Below, piece by piece: positions 12,761 through 24,762 of a stretch of 64,000 nt of DNA. The stretch is from Nageia nagi (taxonomy: Eukaryota; Pinophyta): NCBI GenBank assembly GCA_050084985.1, contig JBITNC010000001.1, positions 16,182,001-16,246,000 of the forward strand. Direction: 5' to 3'. The notes under the pieces are model-generated. The model was not told where the DNA came from. It did not search any database and was given only the letters and a program-made list of their open reading frames with translations. Both the position numbers and the translations under genes were made by a program. Each line of letters opens with the position of its first letter. Within the stretch, counting starts at the first letter, position 1.

Positions 12761-13559
12761 GTTATGAAAATATGTTTTGTTACCTAAGTACACACAATGT
12801 ATTTTATTATTATTGTTGTTATTATTATGTGTGTGTGTGTATGGTTATGCTATGATATTTGCTTTTTAATTTATTAGAACTATGTTTAAATTTTGACAAG
12901 TACATTTTAATTTTTAGCAAGTGAAAATAATTTTGATAAAGATAAAATACAAATGGAAAACATATAAAGATTAAATTTGGACCACAAATTTAAAAAATAT
13001 AAGCATAAAACAAAACAAATTCACAATAAACAAGTTGTACACATGATGATTTCATTAAGCGCGATCATATAAAAGATAAGAAAAAGAGAAATAGTCACAT
13101 CAAATTTGAATATAACAAAACAATAGAATTGGAATACAACACTAGCACTCGAATAAGAAGAAAAGATGGGTAAAAAAGATATATACATAGGACATGACCT
13201 AATTGAAAAAAAAGAGGCCTACAAATTTTTACGAATAGAAAGAAAAACACATTTTACAAAATAGTGTTCAAATCATCAAATTTGCTAATTATTTTCTTAT
13301 AACACATGCAAAAGGATAAAAAGATACACTTTTTTATAGATAAATACACACATTTAAAATGTGATATCAAAATTTTGATTAAATATTTCTATAAATAGAG
13401 TAGTAGTGTTGGGTTCCAATGCTATCATCCAATTTTAGGAATAGAAGAATACTTAATTTAATACAACACATTGCAAAATTGGATTAAACAACAAAAAAAA
13501 AATGCAAATGGAAAATATGAAGAACACTTATAGCCCAAACACCATCAACATCAAGGACC
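12761..13559. other. Non-coding spacer of element D
   Basis: AT-rich spacer between the end of gag (minus) and the end of the antisense frame (plus), so the two frames converge on it. It includes a short (tg)n run near 12829-12842. Nothing else was recognised. Confidence 0.4.
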
Positions 13560-15770
13560 ATACCTAGAAGCAGCTATTGTTGAGCTTGTTGTTGTGGTGT
13601 GGGATATTCATAGTGTTGGTCTACAACTTCTTTCCATCATCATCAAGTTCCACTTTCTTAAATTATGGAAATGGATTGTGTAATATCATCAACCTTTGGT
13701 TTTGAGGGTGCACCGTACTATTCTGCACTAGTTTAAACTTGTATTACTACAAAATATCATCTAAAAATTCATTTTCAAATTTTAATTTACCCTCGTCATG
13801 TAAGTATTGGATTATATTTTTGAGATGAAAACACTCTTTTGTGGTATGACTAGATCTCCTATGAAAATTCAAAAAAGGTGTGCTTGATATCCCTGATGTT
13901 TAATGCAGAGGTGCTCTTTCATTGGTGTATAATAGACCAAGTTCATGAGCTATATACTTATGGAACTTAGTATACTTCTTATGTTGCTTTTCACATTGTA
14001 AAACTTCTATATCATCATGGCTGACATGAGCTATCATTTTGAATTCGAGCTCATGGTGATGGGTCTTTCTAGGTTTATCAAGAGAGACATAGCTTTGGAT
14101 TAAAGTTGGCTTCATACAGGCTAAGGGTTGATTGAAGTTTTTTATGGGCCTCTTTGTTGATCATCTCATCTATTAGTTTTTCATATGGGTAATCTTGGAA
14201 ATTAGAGAAGTTGCGTCTAGAAATAGCAACAAGGTTCAAAATAGAACATGCTTCTTTTCTTTGGTAGGGATTTGGACTTGGTTGACTACTTTGGACCACT
14301 CAATAATTAACTCACTAACAAGTTGATCTTGTTTCTATTTTAGGTTATACATGTCTAAAGGATATGGTTCTAGTGTTATGAATAAATTACATCGATCCAA
14401 TAAAGCTTTAACAATATCATCAAAATATGTAATACTTTCATTAGGCGGATTGGTAAATTATAAGAATGATTCATATTTTAAGCTAAGAGGAAACAATTTA
14501 GCCAACAAGTCATCATCATTTTCAAATGAAATGGACTCTAAGTGATACCTTGCAAATATACTCTAGGATCATAATGATCATCAAACATAGTCAATATTAC
14601 TTGCTTATCATAGTTTATTTGATGGATATGATGGTAAAAAGGGTTATCACTACTTCTTGAAACTACAGGTGCAAACATGTTGATGAACACCATGATGGAA
14701 TCCTTTTATTTCTTTAACTATGTTAGTTCTCATAATACATCATCTAGAATTGCGTGTGGTAATGGTCCACTAGTATTTGTATGAATTTCCTTTGTTAAAA
14801 CTACAAATAAACCAAAATAAAGAACTTTTTCTTATTCTAAAGTTCTTACAAAATTGTTAACCAACTTCATTTGACATTCTACTTCAGTAGCTATGTATTC
14901 CAAGTTAAGCTTCAAGAATTTCAATTCTCTCTTTAGGATATCAAATTTTGTATCTGAACAACCTAATCTTCATCTCATGCCAAAATCTATTGTTGGATCA
15001 GGTTCATCCATCCATGACTCAAGGATGGATGGCCTTTGGGGTTCTTCATCTTTTGAGATATCGACTAGGTCTTCATTGTCAATGTTATCTTCAAACTCTT
15101 CATCATAATTGAGAGGTACCTATGGGATGGGAACCTTATAACCTTAGGATCAGAAAATGATTACATGGGATTCTTATTAGTAATAAATTAGCAATGCTAG
15201 GTCAAGTATCATTGCTAGGATTATGCATAGTACCTAGGGTTTGGGTTGGTATCTAGGGTTCAGGAACAAGATTAGGGATGAGAAATTATAATAGGATAAC
15301 TTGGGAAGGTTAAAAATATTTTTAAGCCTATTTATAAGGGGTTAAGGTCATATCCTATTTGGTTTATTAGATCATTTACCTCTATTTGGTATATATAGGA
15401 TCAAAATCTATGGTAGAACCTAGGAGGTGTTTAACTTCAATATTGACTTCTTACAAAGTTTGAACAAGAAGAGGAAGATATTATTTTGAATCTAAAAATT
15501 TTTGACCTTGTGAAATAGCCAAAATTTTAGTGATTACCTTTAAGGCATTGGATGAAATCTCATCAAGGTTTTCTTTATTACTTTCTACTTCTTGAAATTG
15601 CATGGCTACAATCTTTGAAAGGATTATCATACTCATCATGTATGTGTAGTTTCCATACTCTTTCACTTTATCTTCTAAGCATGTTAGCATAATTCTTGCT
15701 TTCCCTAGTCTTATTTTTTGGTACAATAAGATATTCAATATTTTTATGATTTGTAGCAATGAGTGTATCC
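13560..15770 (-). pseudogene. Decayed Tat-like gag of element D
   Basis: Minus-strand frames broken by stops and shifts cover this stretch. The N-terminal part (about 15759-15481) is an intact 92-residue lysine/glutamate-rich segment. The gag core lies near 14510-14385: LFPLSLKYESF, then FTNPPNESITYFDDIVKALL, matching the pattern LFP.SL...A..WF..LP..SI.S..DL...FL of the retrotransposon gag domain. A zinc knuckle lies at about 13860-13780: CNFHRRSSHTTKECFHLKN, of the Tat type C-x2-H-x4-GH-x-T-x2-C with the Gly lost. Gag forms the virus-like particle that packages element RNA. No protease follows. Confidence 0.75.
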
Positions 15771-15879
15771 ATTTCTAAAATACTTGAAATGAGATATTAG
15801 TCCTATTCAAAACCCTATCGTTTTGGTGTAACTAGTGAAGGATAATGTGATGTATAGAAAATAATTTGGGTTCAACAAT

Positions 15880-16596
15880 TGTTATAACCAAATTAATAAT
15901 TATTAGGGTTATATATAGAATAATTAAACTCACCAATTAACTATAAAAATAGAAAATCAATGATATGAAAATGACCTAATTGATCTTGACCTACCAAAAC
16001 TAGATTTACAAAAGATACAGACCTATACTTTATTTGTGATGATGAATGGAGGAGAAATTAAAATAAAAGAGGATGAAGGATGAGCTTCCTGAAACAAGGA
16101 GTCACCAATCTAACCTTAACCTAGTGACGATGCCAACAACCTAGTGATAGTACCTAGTTACCATTCTAGAATGGATTTTCCTTTTGCTCAATGTCATCGT
16201 ATCACCTTCGATGTGCTAAATCTCAATCATGAAGGGATGAAAGATTACAGGAATGCATAGCTCAAAGTATAACAAAATCCAAAGATGATAGGTTGTGTGT
16301 AGAAACATTGATCAAGAATGACAAAAGTATATTGCCACCTATAAAGGATTTAGGATTATGTCACATCATGGCATAAATGTGATCATGCATAACCCCTCCA
16401 CCTTTCTAGGAAATAGGTGTAGTGTTAAATCTCCTCCTTAGCTTATTGTGATGTCGATCCAACCTATTACCACAAAACATAAAGGTATATAAGAGTGCAC
16501 ATGGAAAAGAGCATTTATTTAATAAATTAAATAAATTATTTCAAATATCTAAAAAGGTATTTTAATTAAATCAAAATTCATTTTTAGGTGTTAACA
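15880..16596 (-). repeat. 5' LTR of element D
   Basis: TGTTAACA begins it on the minus strand and GGTTATAACA ends it, a clean TG...CA pair. It is collinear with 8387-9105. The sequence just inside (minus strand from 15879) does not obviously match a tRNA 3' end, so the primer-binding site is unresolved or mutated. Confidence 0.85.
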
Positions 16597-16601
16597 AGTT
16601 C
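16597..16601 (+). repeat. Target-site duplication of element D (right)
   Basis: The sequence agttc pairs with agtcc at 8382-8386, one transition apart. Removing D restores a continuous RT frame in element B across this point. Confidence 0.75.
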
Positions 16602-17443
16602 AAATGGAATAATATTATAACAGAGAGTCCCCCATGGTATAGTGAATGCAATCTTGTATTACTCCTAATGATTAACCCAAATATGATTGTAACCTAATAA
16701 ACCATCAATGAGAGATAGCATATGATATCCCATTGTATTATCAACCAAAGTATCAATGTTGAGCAATGAAAAATTCATCCTTGGGACATGTTGTATTAAG
16801 ATCCCTAAAATTTATACATACCCTAATACGAACTTTAGTATTACTAACAAGAATAATGTTAGACACCCATTATGGATAATATATAGGGAAAATGAATTTG
16901 GCATCTAAGATTCTTTGAAGCTCTTCTTAAATCTAAAGTGACTAAGATAAATAAACCTTTCTGGATTTTGCTTAACTAGCTTTGCATATGGATGAGTGAC
17001 CATATTATAAACTACAAATTAAGATCCATGCTAGGCATATCTTGATAACCAAAGACAAATATCTTAACACACCTCTTAAGTATTGTTATGGCTTTGGCTC
17101 TTTTTTAGTCATCTAAAACATTCTCCAAGTATATTATCTTTGGATCGGTAGGATCCTCACTAATATCTATCTCAAATGACCTTCCCAAGTGCATATGATA
17201 CCCATCCTCTAGCTATTTTAAAATGGAAGGGTATGTATAATCATATTTTTCCATAATATTGATGAATGAAGTTATAATTGATGATTCAACTTCATCAAGG
17301 TAATCATAAGAAAGAGACACATCACTCATGAAAAAATAAGGCCCTGAAAAATGAGAAGAGAAATTTGTAGAAAAAGGATTGATATAATTTTGTTAGTTAC
17401 AATCCATGAGAGAGATGAACAGTGATGAAACGTCAAGGAAAAC
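16602..17443 (-). pseudogene. N-terminal RT of Tat-like Gypsy element B
   Basis: Read on the minus strand, this holds the protease-RT linker (YQDMPSMDLNL, about 17040) and RT: LQRILDAKFIFPI (about 16925-16890), VRIRVCINFRDLNTTCPKDE (the classic RVCVDFRDLN.A.PKD motif, about 16835-16775), LVDNTMGYHMLSLIDGLLGY (the catalytic-Asp region, the usual FMDG appearing as LIDG, about 16735-16675), then IAFTIPWGTLCYNIIPF ending at the insertion of D. Several stops and one shift are visible. The remaining RT is at 7540-8386. The right edge abuts element E's duplication at 17444. Confidence 0.85.
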
Positions 17444-17448
17444 CATAG
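17444..17448 (+). repeat. Target-site duplication of element E (left)
   Basis: The sequence catag flanks the 5' LTR of E and recurs exactly at 28896-28900. Confidence 0.9.
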
Positions 17449-18289
17449 TGTAGACACCTAAAAATGTCCCTTTTTAACTAGTAAACATTGAAATAATCAT
17501 AACTCTTTGTGACAATATAAAATAGGTTTAAAAACCATATTATCGGATAGCTCTCATCAAGTACATGCAAAATTAGTGGTCACATGACCCTTTTTTGATA
17601 AAAATTGGCTATTTGGCGGTCATTTTAATATTGTTATAAAAATTGAAAACCAATCGCCAGCGACCCAAAACAATCATCGACATTTTAGGATGATCATCAG
17701 CATTCACCTAGTAATCGTTGGCAACTCTGTAACAGCTAAACAGAAACCAAAAATAGTAAAAGAAAGTTGTAACATCTCATTCTTCCAAGATGCTACAGAT
17801 AGAGGGGGTCAGTTACGACCTACAGTGGCTTTTAACTCCCCCTTACCAGCCTTGGAAAATCTCACCCAAAAATCTATAAATACAAGCCAAAACAAAGCAA
17901 TAGGGGGCCCATTTTGGAAGTAGGGTAATGCTGCCAAAATCTTGTGAGCTCATACCTTTTTATTATTTTATGCTAGTTTCAATTTAATCCATGTCATACA
18001 TAGATGCTTTGATGTTATTGTCTTTTGCATGTGTGTAGGATTTATAGGTTATCCATATCAAGGAAAGAAGCAAGCAAATCAAAAACAATGAAAATCTAAT
18101 ACTCTCATATTGGCAAATGGCATTTGTAAAAGTTCCTTTCAAGGGCAAATTGTATTTTGAGCTGAAAATCAATATCAATTTACAATTACAACATTTCTAC
18201 CTATTTTACATAATTTGAAGTTTAGTGAAGATCTAAGAATAATTGTATTTTATGTTATTATACATTCCAGCTCTATTTTCACTGTAACA
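17449..18289 (+). repeat. 5' LTR of element E
   Basis: It starts TGTAGACACC and ends ACTGTAACA, and matches 28057-28895 along its length. A TATA box lies at 17874. Differences from the other LTR cluster near 17640-17730, where an imperfect word like 'cgccgatga' is repeated. Confidence 0.95.
17874..17883 (+). promoter_or_regulatory. TATA box of LTR E (5')
   Basis: The sequence ctataaatac is unchanged in the 3' LTR (28480-28489). The TATA motif and its position within the LTR fit the U3 promoter of the element. Confidence 0.6.
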
Positions 18290-18292
18290 TTC

Positions 18293-18310
18293 TGGTGCTA
18301 GAAGGAGGGC
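18293..18310 (+). other. Primer-binding site of element E
   Basis: Three bases after the LTR comes tggtgctagaaggaggg. TGG complements the CCA end of a tRNA, and the spacing is normal for Ty3/Gypsy. It is not the initiator-Met site; I could not name the tRNA with confidence. Confidence 0.65.
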
Positions 18311-20413
18311 TCCTCCATCATTGACAGGGAGGATTTCTATGTTCAAATATAGTTGTTCCTATTTTGTTCACTGATTTCGATTGAGTTGTTTCGTCTACTC
18401 ACTTTAAAATTTTCACTGTGTTTTTACAGTATGTCTATTATATAAATGCCAATGATTGGAATAAGACATCGGTGACTCAAAAGGAATGCCAATGATTTAC
18501 AAAGTAATTCAGACTAAATGTTGGCAATTTCATCATAAACGTCAGCATTTTTATTGAATGCCAATGATCTCTGTTTAAACGTCGGTGACTCTTACTCTAG
18601 GTCGTCTTGTCTCCTTTTGTTATTTATGAAAAAAAATAAATAAATAAAATAAAATAAAATAAATATATATATATAATATATTGTTAAAATAGAAGGATAC
18701 TTTTGACTGTGATTCCTTTGCCTAGAATGCATATAAGAATGGGTAGAAAAGGTTAAATGCATTTTTTATTAATTTACTTTATGTATAATGTTATGTATTT
18801 ATTTTCATGTTTTGGGTGAAGGGTACATACACATTAATACTTTTTATCTTGTCTACTTATGCTCTCCCTTTGCGCTTCATACGATCTAAGGTGACCAGCA
18901 TAGACCTGATAAGAAGGAGTAATTAATTCTTCTTTTCTTTCACATTCACACTATCATTAATTTGGTTAATATATCACACATAATGACTTCTTACCAAGTA
19001 TACCCTTACCACTCCATTGGAGGTCGAAGGGATATGTGACTAGTAAGAGGAGGTAATTTACTACACATAATACTTCCACAATTGGAAGGAGTAAATGAAT
19101 CACATTAAAAGGAATGAACTTAAGGAAAACAAATCAAGTTTTTGGGTAGTATAAATCATATTAAAAGGTTAATGAATCGGATGGATTTGAATACACTAAG
19201 TACTTTCAATTAACAAAGTATGCTCTCACTTTTGCACTTCAAGCGATCCTAAGTAATCAGAAATAAGTTAAGTGAAAGAGGTAAAGTTTATTCACATCTT
19301 ATTTGGAAATATACTTCATATTAACACTCTTAAAGATGTCTGCCCTTACCACTCCATTGGAGGTTGAAGGGATATGTGACTCTTGGAGGAGTAATTGAAC
19401 CTCACTTAATTAATTTATCTACACTTAATGACTTTTTACTAATTCTGCTCTTACCACTCCATTGGAGGTCGAAGAGATATGTGACTAGTAAGAAGAGGAA
19501 ATTTATCACATATAATACTTCCACAGCTAGAAGGGGTTAATGAATGTCATTAAGAGGTTGGATAATGAATCACATTATAATTAAAAAGAACAACGGGGTT
19601 TATTAAGGTCAAGATTCACTTAAAATAAACTTTTGATTGTATCACATTAAGATAAGATAAGTAAATGGACATGAATGTTTGGGAGGGTAATATGCATAAA
19701 TGTATTTTAGTTGTTTAAATGCATTTCATAAGGCCTTAAAGGGATAATTGAACATTAACGAGTTGGATGTCACTACCAACCATTAATTCTTACTACTTTG
19801 TACCCACTGAAATAACACACTTGAATCCATAGAGCCAAGTTACACTTGGAGATGATGACCAAGGTGACTTTCCCATAGGTAGGAGTCAAAAAAGGAGACT
19901 CATCTAGAACCAAGCCAAAAGCCATAGAGACTTGTAAACATTACTTAGAATTACCCAACCTACCTTGTTTAACACTTGACTAGTCAAAACAAATTAGGAA
20001 AATTAAAAGACTAAAAATGAATAGCTCATATCATTCATTTATTTCAGATATTTAAAAATATGTGAAAAACTTAAAAAAGATAATCATATCGTTAAAAGAA
20101 AACTTGCATGTAGGGTGTTTGTGCATTGAATTTTCTTTTCAAAAATATAAACATAAAATATAAAAATAAAATTTCTTTTACGATGTTTATTCATAAAAGC
20201 CTAAAAAAATAAATAAATAAATAAATAAAAAATGTGTTCAAATACTCAATTGACATGTTTCATTTATGGAATGATATAATAGGTCATACTAAGGAATAGG
20301 TTTTAAAAGACGTTAAAAGTTGATTTTATTTAAATTTTTTACTTTGAACCCCCTTTGTAACAAATAGAAACATAGGCATGTGTCAGTCACTCTAGATCCA
20401 TACAAATCTTGAC
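18311..20413 (+). other. Untranslated leader of element E, with repeats
   Basis: A two-kilobase leader between primer site and gag. A word like 'atgccaatgat' / 'cggtgactc' recurs between 18440 and 18600. A segment of about 360 bp is partly doubled: 'tatgctctc.ctt..gc.cttca' at about 18858 and 19216, and 'ccttaccactccattggagg' at 19004, 19344 and 19448. A tract of aaat repeats lies near 18630-18670. No gene is supported. Confidence 0.6.
18858..19560 (+). repeat. Imperfect direct repeats in leader of element E
   Basis: The phrase 'ccttaccactccattggagg', followed by 'tcgaagggatatgtgact', occurs three times (19004, 19344, 19448), each followed within about 100 bp by other shared words. The first two copies also share upstream sequence from about 18858 and 19216. 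Confidence 0.65.
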
Positions 20414-20914
20414 TTGTTGAGAACAATTAAAAGGCCTTTGAATTTTATCATTATGAGGTTTGTCTTGGTTGCACTTTTAAATTATGTTCCTTTTTCTATC
20501 AAAGTAAAACCAAAAATAGAAATACTATGGTCACATCTTGCCAAGACAACCTTAGATACTTATTCTACTTCAAAGGTCATGAAGAGTGATTTTTATATTG
20601 ACATTGAAAAGCTTGTATCATACTTAGCAGAGATAGAACAATGTACCATACCTCTTCTTCAATCATCAGAAAGCCTTGTTAGATCCCATGAAGAGTTAGA
20701 GTATAGTTCTTCCATTCCTTCACCCTCGTCATGGGATGAATATGATTTTAAAGAAGAGGAGCTTGACATGAATCTTGAAGACCTTTCAAAGCATTCCTCA
20801 GAATTGCAATTTCATTCTCCTCCCCTTCTTGAGGCTACAAGACCTTCTATCGATTCCCATGAATCTCATAATATTCTTGAGTTCAAGGATGAAACTTGTT
20901 CACTCTCATCATAG
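20414..20914 (+). CDS. Acidic N-terminal ORF of element E
   Basis: A 166-residue open frame beginning at the first ATG after the leader. Its first 40 residues are hydrophobic and basic. From about residue 60 it is acidic and serine-rich (EYSSSIPSPSSWDEYDFKEE, about residues 96-115), with recurring SHE/SSE motifs. It matches no family I know. The frame stays open for a while past its TAG stop. Position suggests a 5' extension of gag or a separate small protein, as some Tat-like elements have. The initiator is a guess; decay is possible. Confidence 0.4.
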   Translation: MLRTIKRPLNFIIMRFVLVALLNYVPFSIKVKPKIEILWSHLAKTTLDTYSTSKVMKSDFYIDIEKLVSYLAEIEQCTIPLLQSSESLVRSHEELEYSSSIPSPSSWDEYDFKEEELDMNLEDLSKHSSELQFHSPPLLEATRPSIDSHESHNILEFKDETCSLSS

Positions 20915-21245
20915 GTAGAAATTGAAGAGCCTCACATAAGAATTAAAAAATCCATAGATTGTATTATTGAATCTCAAGAATTTCAATCACAAAGAAATGA
21001 AAAATATAAAAATAAAATTTCCAAAGCTAACACACATGAGCTTAGGAATGAACATCCATGTGGGAAACAACACATCATGATAATGATACAAAATTTTATG
21101 AGGATGAATGTTGTTCGAACCCACTAAAAATACCTTCAAAATATCAAACTAGCTTGATAAAAAATTGGGAATGTGATAAAAAAGATAGCCCTATAACAAA
21201 TAAATTACTTAGGAATATTTCTATGATGAAAAAGCTAAGAATATT

Positions 21246-23051
21246 TTGCAAAGGGAATCCCATAAACAACAACAAGCATGTTCTTCTCATGATCAACATG
21301 ACAAAACCTTCAATGAGTTTGCCAACAAAATGAGACAAGAAGAGATGAGGCAAAAGCATGATGTAAAAGCTTATGCAAACCAAAAGAGTCAAGCTTGGGC
21401 ACAATTATCATCACCTCTTAATTACCAAGTATGGAGATATCAAAACTCTTACTCTAATCAACAAAGAGAATTTCCTCTTGAGAGCTTACATTATCAACCT
21501 CAAAGCTTCTCTTCACAAGCTAGGATGACTAACCCTGCCTATCAAAAAACACCTCATAGGGCTAAGTCTTGTATGGAAGATTTTGATAGAATGACCTTGT
21601 ATTCAGTAAGAACCCCGCAAACAACTCCTCAATATAAGATCTTAAACAAATTATTCTATGATCCTTACTCCTGTGAGAAACCCTCATTGCAAGAAAAATG
21701 TAGAAAATCTTTAGCTAAATAATTCAAGGTAGGAGAGATACCCTCTTTTGCAGAGTTGGAGGCAAAGAGAAAACACATAGAGAGAGATTATGAAGAAACT
21801 ATAAACTTTAGTAAAAGATATGAAGATGTTCAAATTAAGTTAGAATAGGAAGCCAAACTTAAAGAAAAGAATATAGAACTCAAAGAAAAAGAAAATCAAG
21901 AGCTTGACAAACAACAACAAATTTTTGATAAGGTAAAACAAGAAGTTCGAGATAGTTGGTTACTTCATGAGAAGTCTCAACAAAATAAAGTACAACCATC
22001 TACAACCCTTAGAAATCCAATGCAAGGGCATCATTTACCTTCTAATCTTCCATCATTATCATCTTCATCATTGTTATCAAGATCTCTTTCTGATGATGAA
22101 TCTTATAATTCAAACGTGAAGTTAGAAAGAAACACCAATCATATAAGATATCAAAAACATCCTCAGGATAGTTGGACAGATAAAGAATTAGAAAATTTCA
22201 TGAAAGATTTCATGAATAAATAAATGAACATATCAAAGTGCAAGAAGTTGACATATGACAATATTTGCAATGAACCCATCCATCCAAGTGTCCCTAAGAA
22301 GAAATTACCTTACAACTTTGAAATACCTAAGATAATTCCTTTTACAGGAAATAAGGATCCTAAAGAACATTTAAGGTGGTTTAAGTTTTCAAATTACCTA
22401 ATTTCTAATGATGAGGTCTTGATGATATGTTTGTTCCCCATGACGCTTGCAGCCCAAGCCCTAGAATGGTATAATAATTTGCCACGACATAGTATTTATT
22501 CATTTCCTCAATTGGCAAACTTGTTTTTACAACATTTTAGGATTTATATCAAAGAGGAATCTTCTATTACAGATCTTGTAGAACTAAAACAATCTCAGAA
22601 TGAATCAATTGTTGACTTTATTTCACGATGGAGGGATATACTCTATGGCATGCCCTATACCTTACCTCAGGAAGAGTTAGTTAAATTATTCAGTCAAAAT
22701 TGTTTAAGGCCTATAGCTAGTATATTACAAATCCAACAATATAATACTCTCGAAGAAGTTATTGCTCAAGCAGTTATAATTGAGAAGGTCAAGATTAAAT
22801 ACGGTGAAATAAAAATTATGAGAAAAGAAAAATATAACAAAAATGAGTATTGTAATTATCACCATCAAAGAGGTCATAGTACGAAAAATTATCTAGCATT
22901 CAGAAATAGAACTCAAAATTCAATCAAAGATAATAACTTGGAAGTTGAAGACCATACTTCTATTTCAAATCAAAATTTAAAAAATTATCAAGACTCACTT
23001 CCTTCATATCAAGTAAATACAGTATCTATTGTACCTAATACAGTCAAGTGA
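21246..23051 (+). pseudogene. Gag polyprotein of element E (three in-frame stops)
   Basis: One continuous plus-strand frame of about 600 codons, broken only by stops near 21720, 21846 and 22221. First comes a Gln-rich part (about residues 1-150), then a probable coiled coil (ELEAKRKHIERDYEET onwards, rich in E/K, about 21750-21960), then a serine-rich linker. The retrotransposon gag domain spans about 22310-22800: KIIPFTGNKDPKEHLRWFKF, then AAQALEWYNNLPRHSIYSF and IVDFISRWRDI. A zinc knuckle follows (CNYHHQRGHSTKN, about 22850-22890), with the last Cys changed to Tyr. Gag makes the particle that packages the RNA. The same domain in element B (about 38540-38030, minus) is clearly related. The downstream protease is in another frame. 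Confidence 0.85.
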
Positions 23052-23650
23052 CACCCACCTGGAATCCAAGTAATCAACCTATTATAAGAATAGTTGGAGT
23101 TGATACTGGAACTCAAAACATACAAGAAAAACAAATTGATATATCATATAATCAAAAATCCAAAATGCAAGTTCCTCCATTGATACATCAGCCTATAATT
23201 TCTTTTTATGACCATGAGATACAACCAAACAAGGGACCTCAAGGGTTAGATCTACCTCTCCATGTCATCGGTAAAGTAAATGGTAAAATTGTTAAGAGGA
23301 TATTAATAGATGAAGGGTCAGATGTTAATATTATATCTACAGTGGCATATCACAAATTGAATCTTCCTTTCTCTCATATTTCTTTACCATCATTACAAAT
23401 GAAAGCATTTAATAATGCCTTATGTTCAACAATAGGGTCGATAGTGTTACCCATCACCATTGGATGTAAGACGATACAAACATCATTATATATCATTGAA
23501 GGGAACACTGAACAATATAACATTCTTTTAGGTAGACCATGGATTCAAGAAATGGAATGTGTCCCATCTACATTTCATGGTTATCTAAAATACATTCATG
23601 ATGGAGTACTCCATTATGTACGAAGAGATGAAAATCCATACTCACATTAA
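23048..23650 (+). CDS. Aspartic-protease domain of element E
   Basis: An open frame of about 200 residues, overlapping the end of gag by four bases in a different frame, so translation would need a frameshift or separate start; no ATG is present at its beginning. The protease core is RILIDEGSDVNIISTVAYHK (about residues 96-115). The D-x-G-S form is usual for Tat/Athila proteases, so the catalytic Asp seems kept. A conserved LLGRPWIQEME follows (about residues 160-170). This enzyme cuts the gag-pol polyprotein. The homologous part of element B is at 29770-30390 (minus). The frame ends in a stop instead of running on into RT. Confidence 0.75.
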   Translation: MTPTWNPSNQPIIRIVGVDTGTQNIQEKQIDISYNQKSKMQVPPLIHQPIISFYDHEIQPNKGPQGLDLPLHVIGKVNGKIVKRILIDEGSDVNIISTVAYHKLNLPFSHISLPSLQMKAFNNALCSTIGSIVLPITIGCKTIQTSLYIIEGNTEQYNILLGRPWIQEMECVPSTFHGYLKYIHDGVLHYVRRDENPYSH

Positions 23651-23670
23651 ATATTACAAAATCATCGAAA

Positions 23671-23967
23671 ATGAAACCTCCTATGCAAAATTCAAAGGGG
23701 AAATCATCATCCATCTTTGCTAGGCAAGGGCATAATCATAAAGATATGAGATGGGAATTAAAATCCAAAGATGATTACAATGATGGAATGCAATCTTTGG
23801 AACAACCTAAGAGGGTGGTAGATCATATAATGAAAGAAAACCTAAAGCCTAAGTCAATAAAATACGATAAGTATGGACATCATGTTTATCATCATCAATT
23901 GGGGCATGATACTAAACATTGCCACCAATTAAATCATGCCTTTCATGATTTGATGGATGATAGATGA
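23671..23967 (+). pseudogene. Post-protease fragment with knuckle-like motif (E)
   Basis: A 98-residue frame that starts 21 bp after the protease stop. It includes YDKYGHHVYHHQLGHDTKHC near its end (about residues 68-87), resembling C-x2-C-x3-HH-x-LGH-x-T-x2-C with the first Cys residues replaced by Tyr/His. It is probably a duplicated or displaced gag knuckle. After it the element has no recognisable pol. Confidence 0.45.
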
Positions 23968-24704
23968 TTTGAAGTAGATATACCTTTATTGATAAATAAC
24001 AATTTACATAATCTATAAAATACATACATACATTCCACACAATTAAACAATGATGAATTATGTTATTTACATAAGGATATTCAATCTCCTTCACATCGTT
24101 CACATTGGGGCAGTCATCCCCCATCTTACTTTGATCTCCTCATGTTTTACATAGATCACATTGAGGCAGTTTCCCTCCATCATATTTAAAAAAAAAATCA
24201 TCAAAACATGATTTAGAAATCACACAAACATCAAAATATGATTAAAAAACTAAATGATCATATCTGATTTTAAAATAGGTTATAATATGTTTATTGCATT
24301 TCCATGTCTTCCCCTTTTTCCACCTCATATTCATCCCCCATTATGTTGGAATATTTGAGTATTAGATTATATTCTAACAATTCATCAAGGCATATATACT
24401 ATGCATTATCCATGATCACTTCCATACCATTATACAAATATGTTTAATACTTATTGTAAAAGAAATAGTTTATGAAATTAATATTCTTATTGACTTTACC
24501 AACCTTCATCATGAAATTTTTGAAACTTTGGATGATAAACAAACATGACTATGATACACTTAAGGTTATTATGGACTCATACACATCTTCACATTTAAAT
24601 AATCTTAAAATAATCAAGAATGAGGTGTTACAAGAGCATGATTTCGAGCGGAAGTGTTACATGTTCATCCTATTATTCGCTTCATCTCAAACCCAAGAAT
24701 CATT

Positions 24705-24762
<58 letters not shown>

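Larger units (their letters stand above)
8387..16596 (-). mobile_element. Element D: gag-only LTR retrotransposon
   Basis: This 8.2-kb minus-strand element has two LTRs (8387-9105 and 15880-16596, 719 and 717 bp), a polypurine tract beside the 3' LTR and a near-perfect 5-bp TSD. Going from its 5' end (right to left) it carries a decayed Tat-like gag (about 15770-13560), then non-coding DNA, an antisense plant-mobile-domain-like reading frame (about 11130-12760, plus strand), and a tandem repeat next to the 3' LTR. No protease, RT, RNase H or integrase was recognised. It inserted into the RT of element B. It is best described as a non-autonomous gag-bearing element, mobilised in trans by an unknown partner (inference). 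Confidence 0.8.

Noticed and set aside
17984-18178. 64-residue minus-strand frame repeated at 28590-28784
   Set aside because: Both copies are in the LTRs of element E, so repetition reflects the LTR pair, not a gene family.
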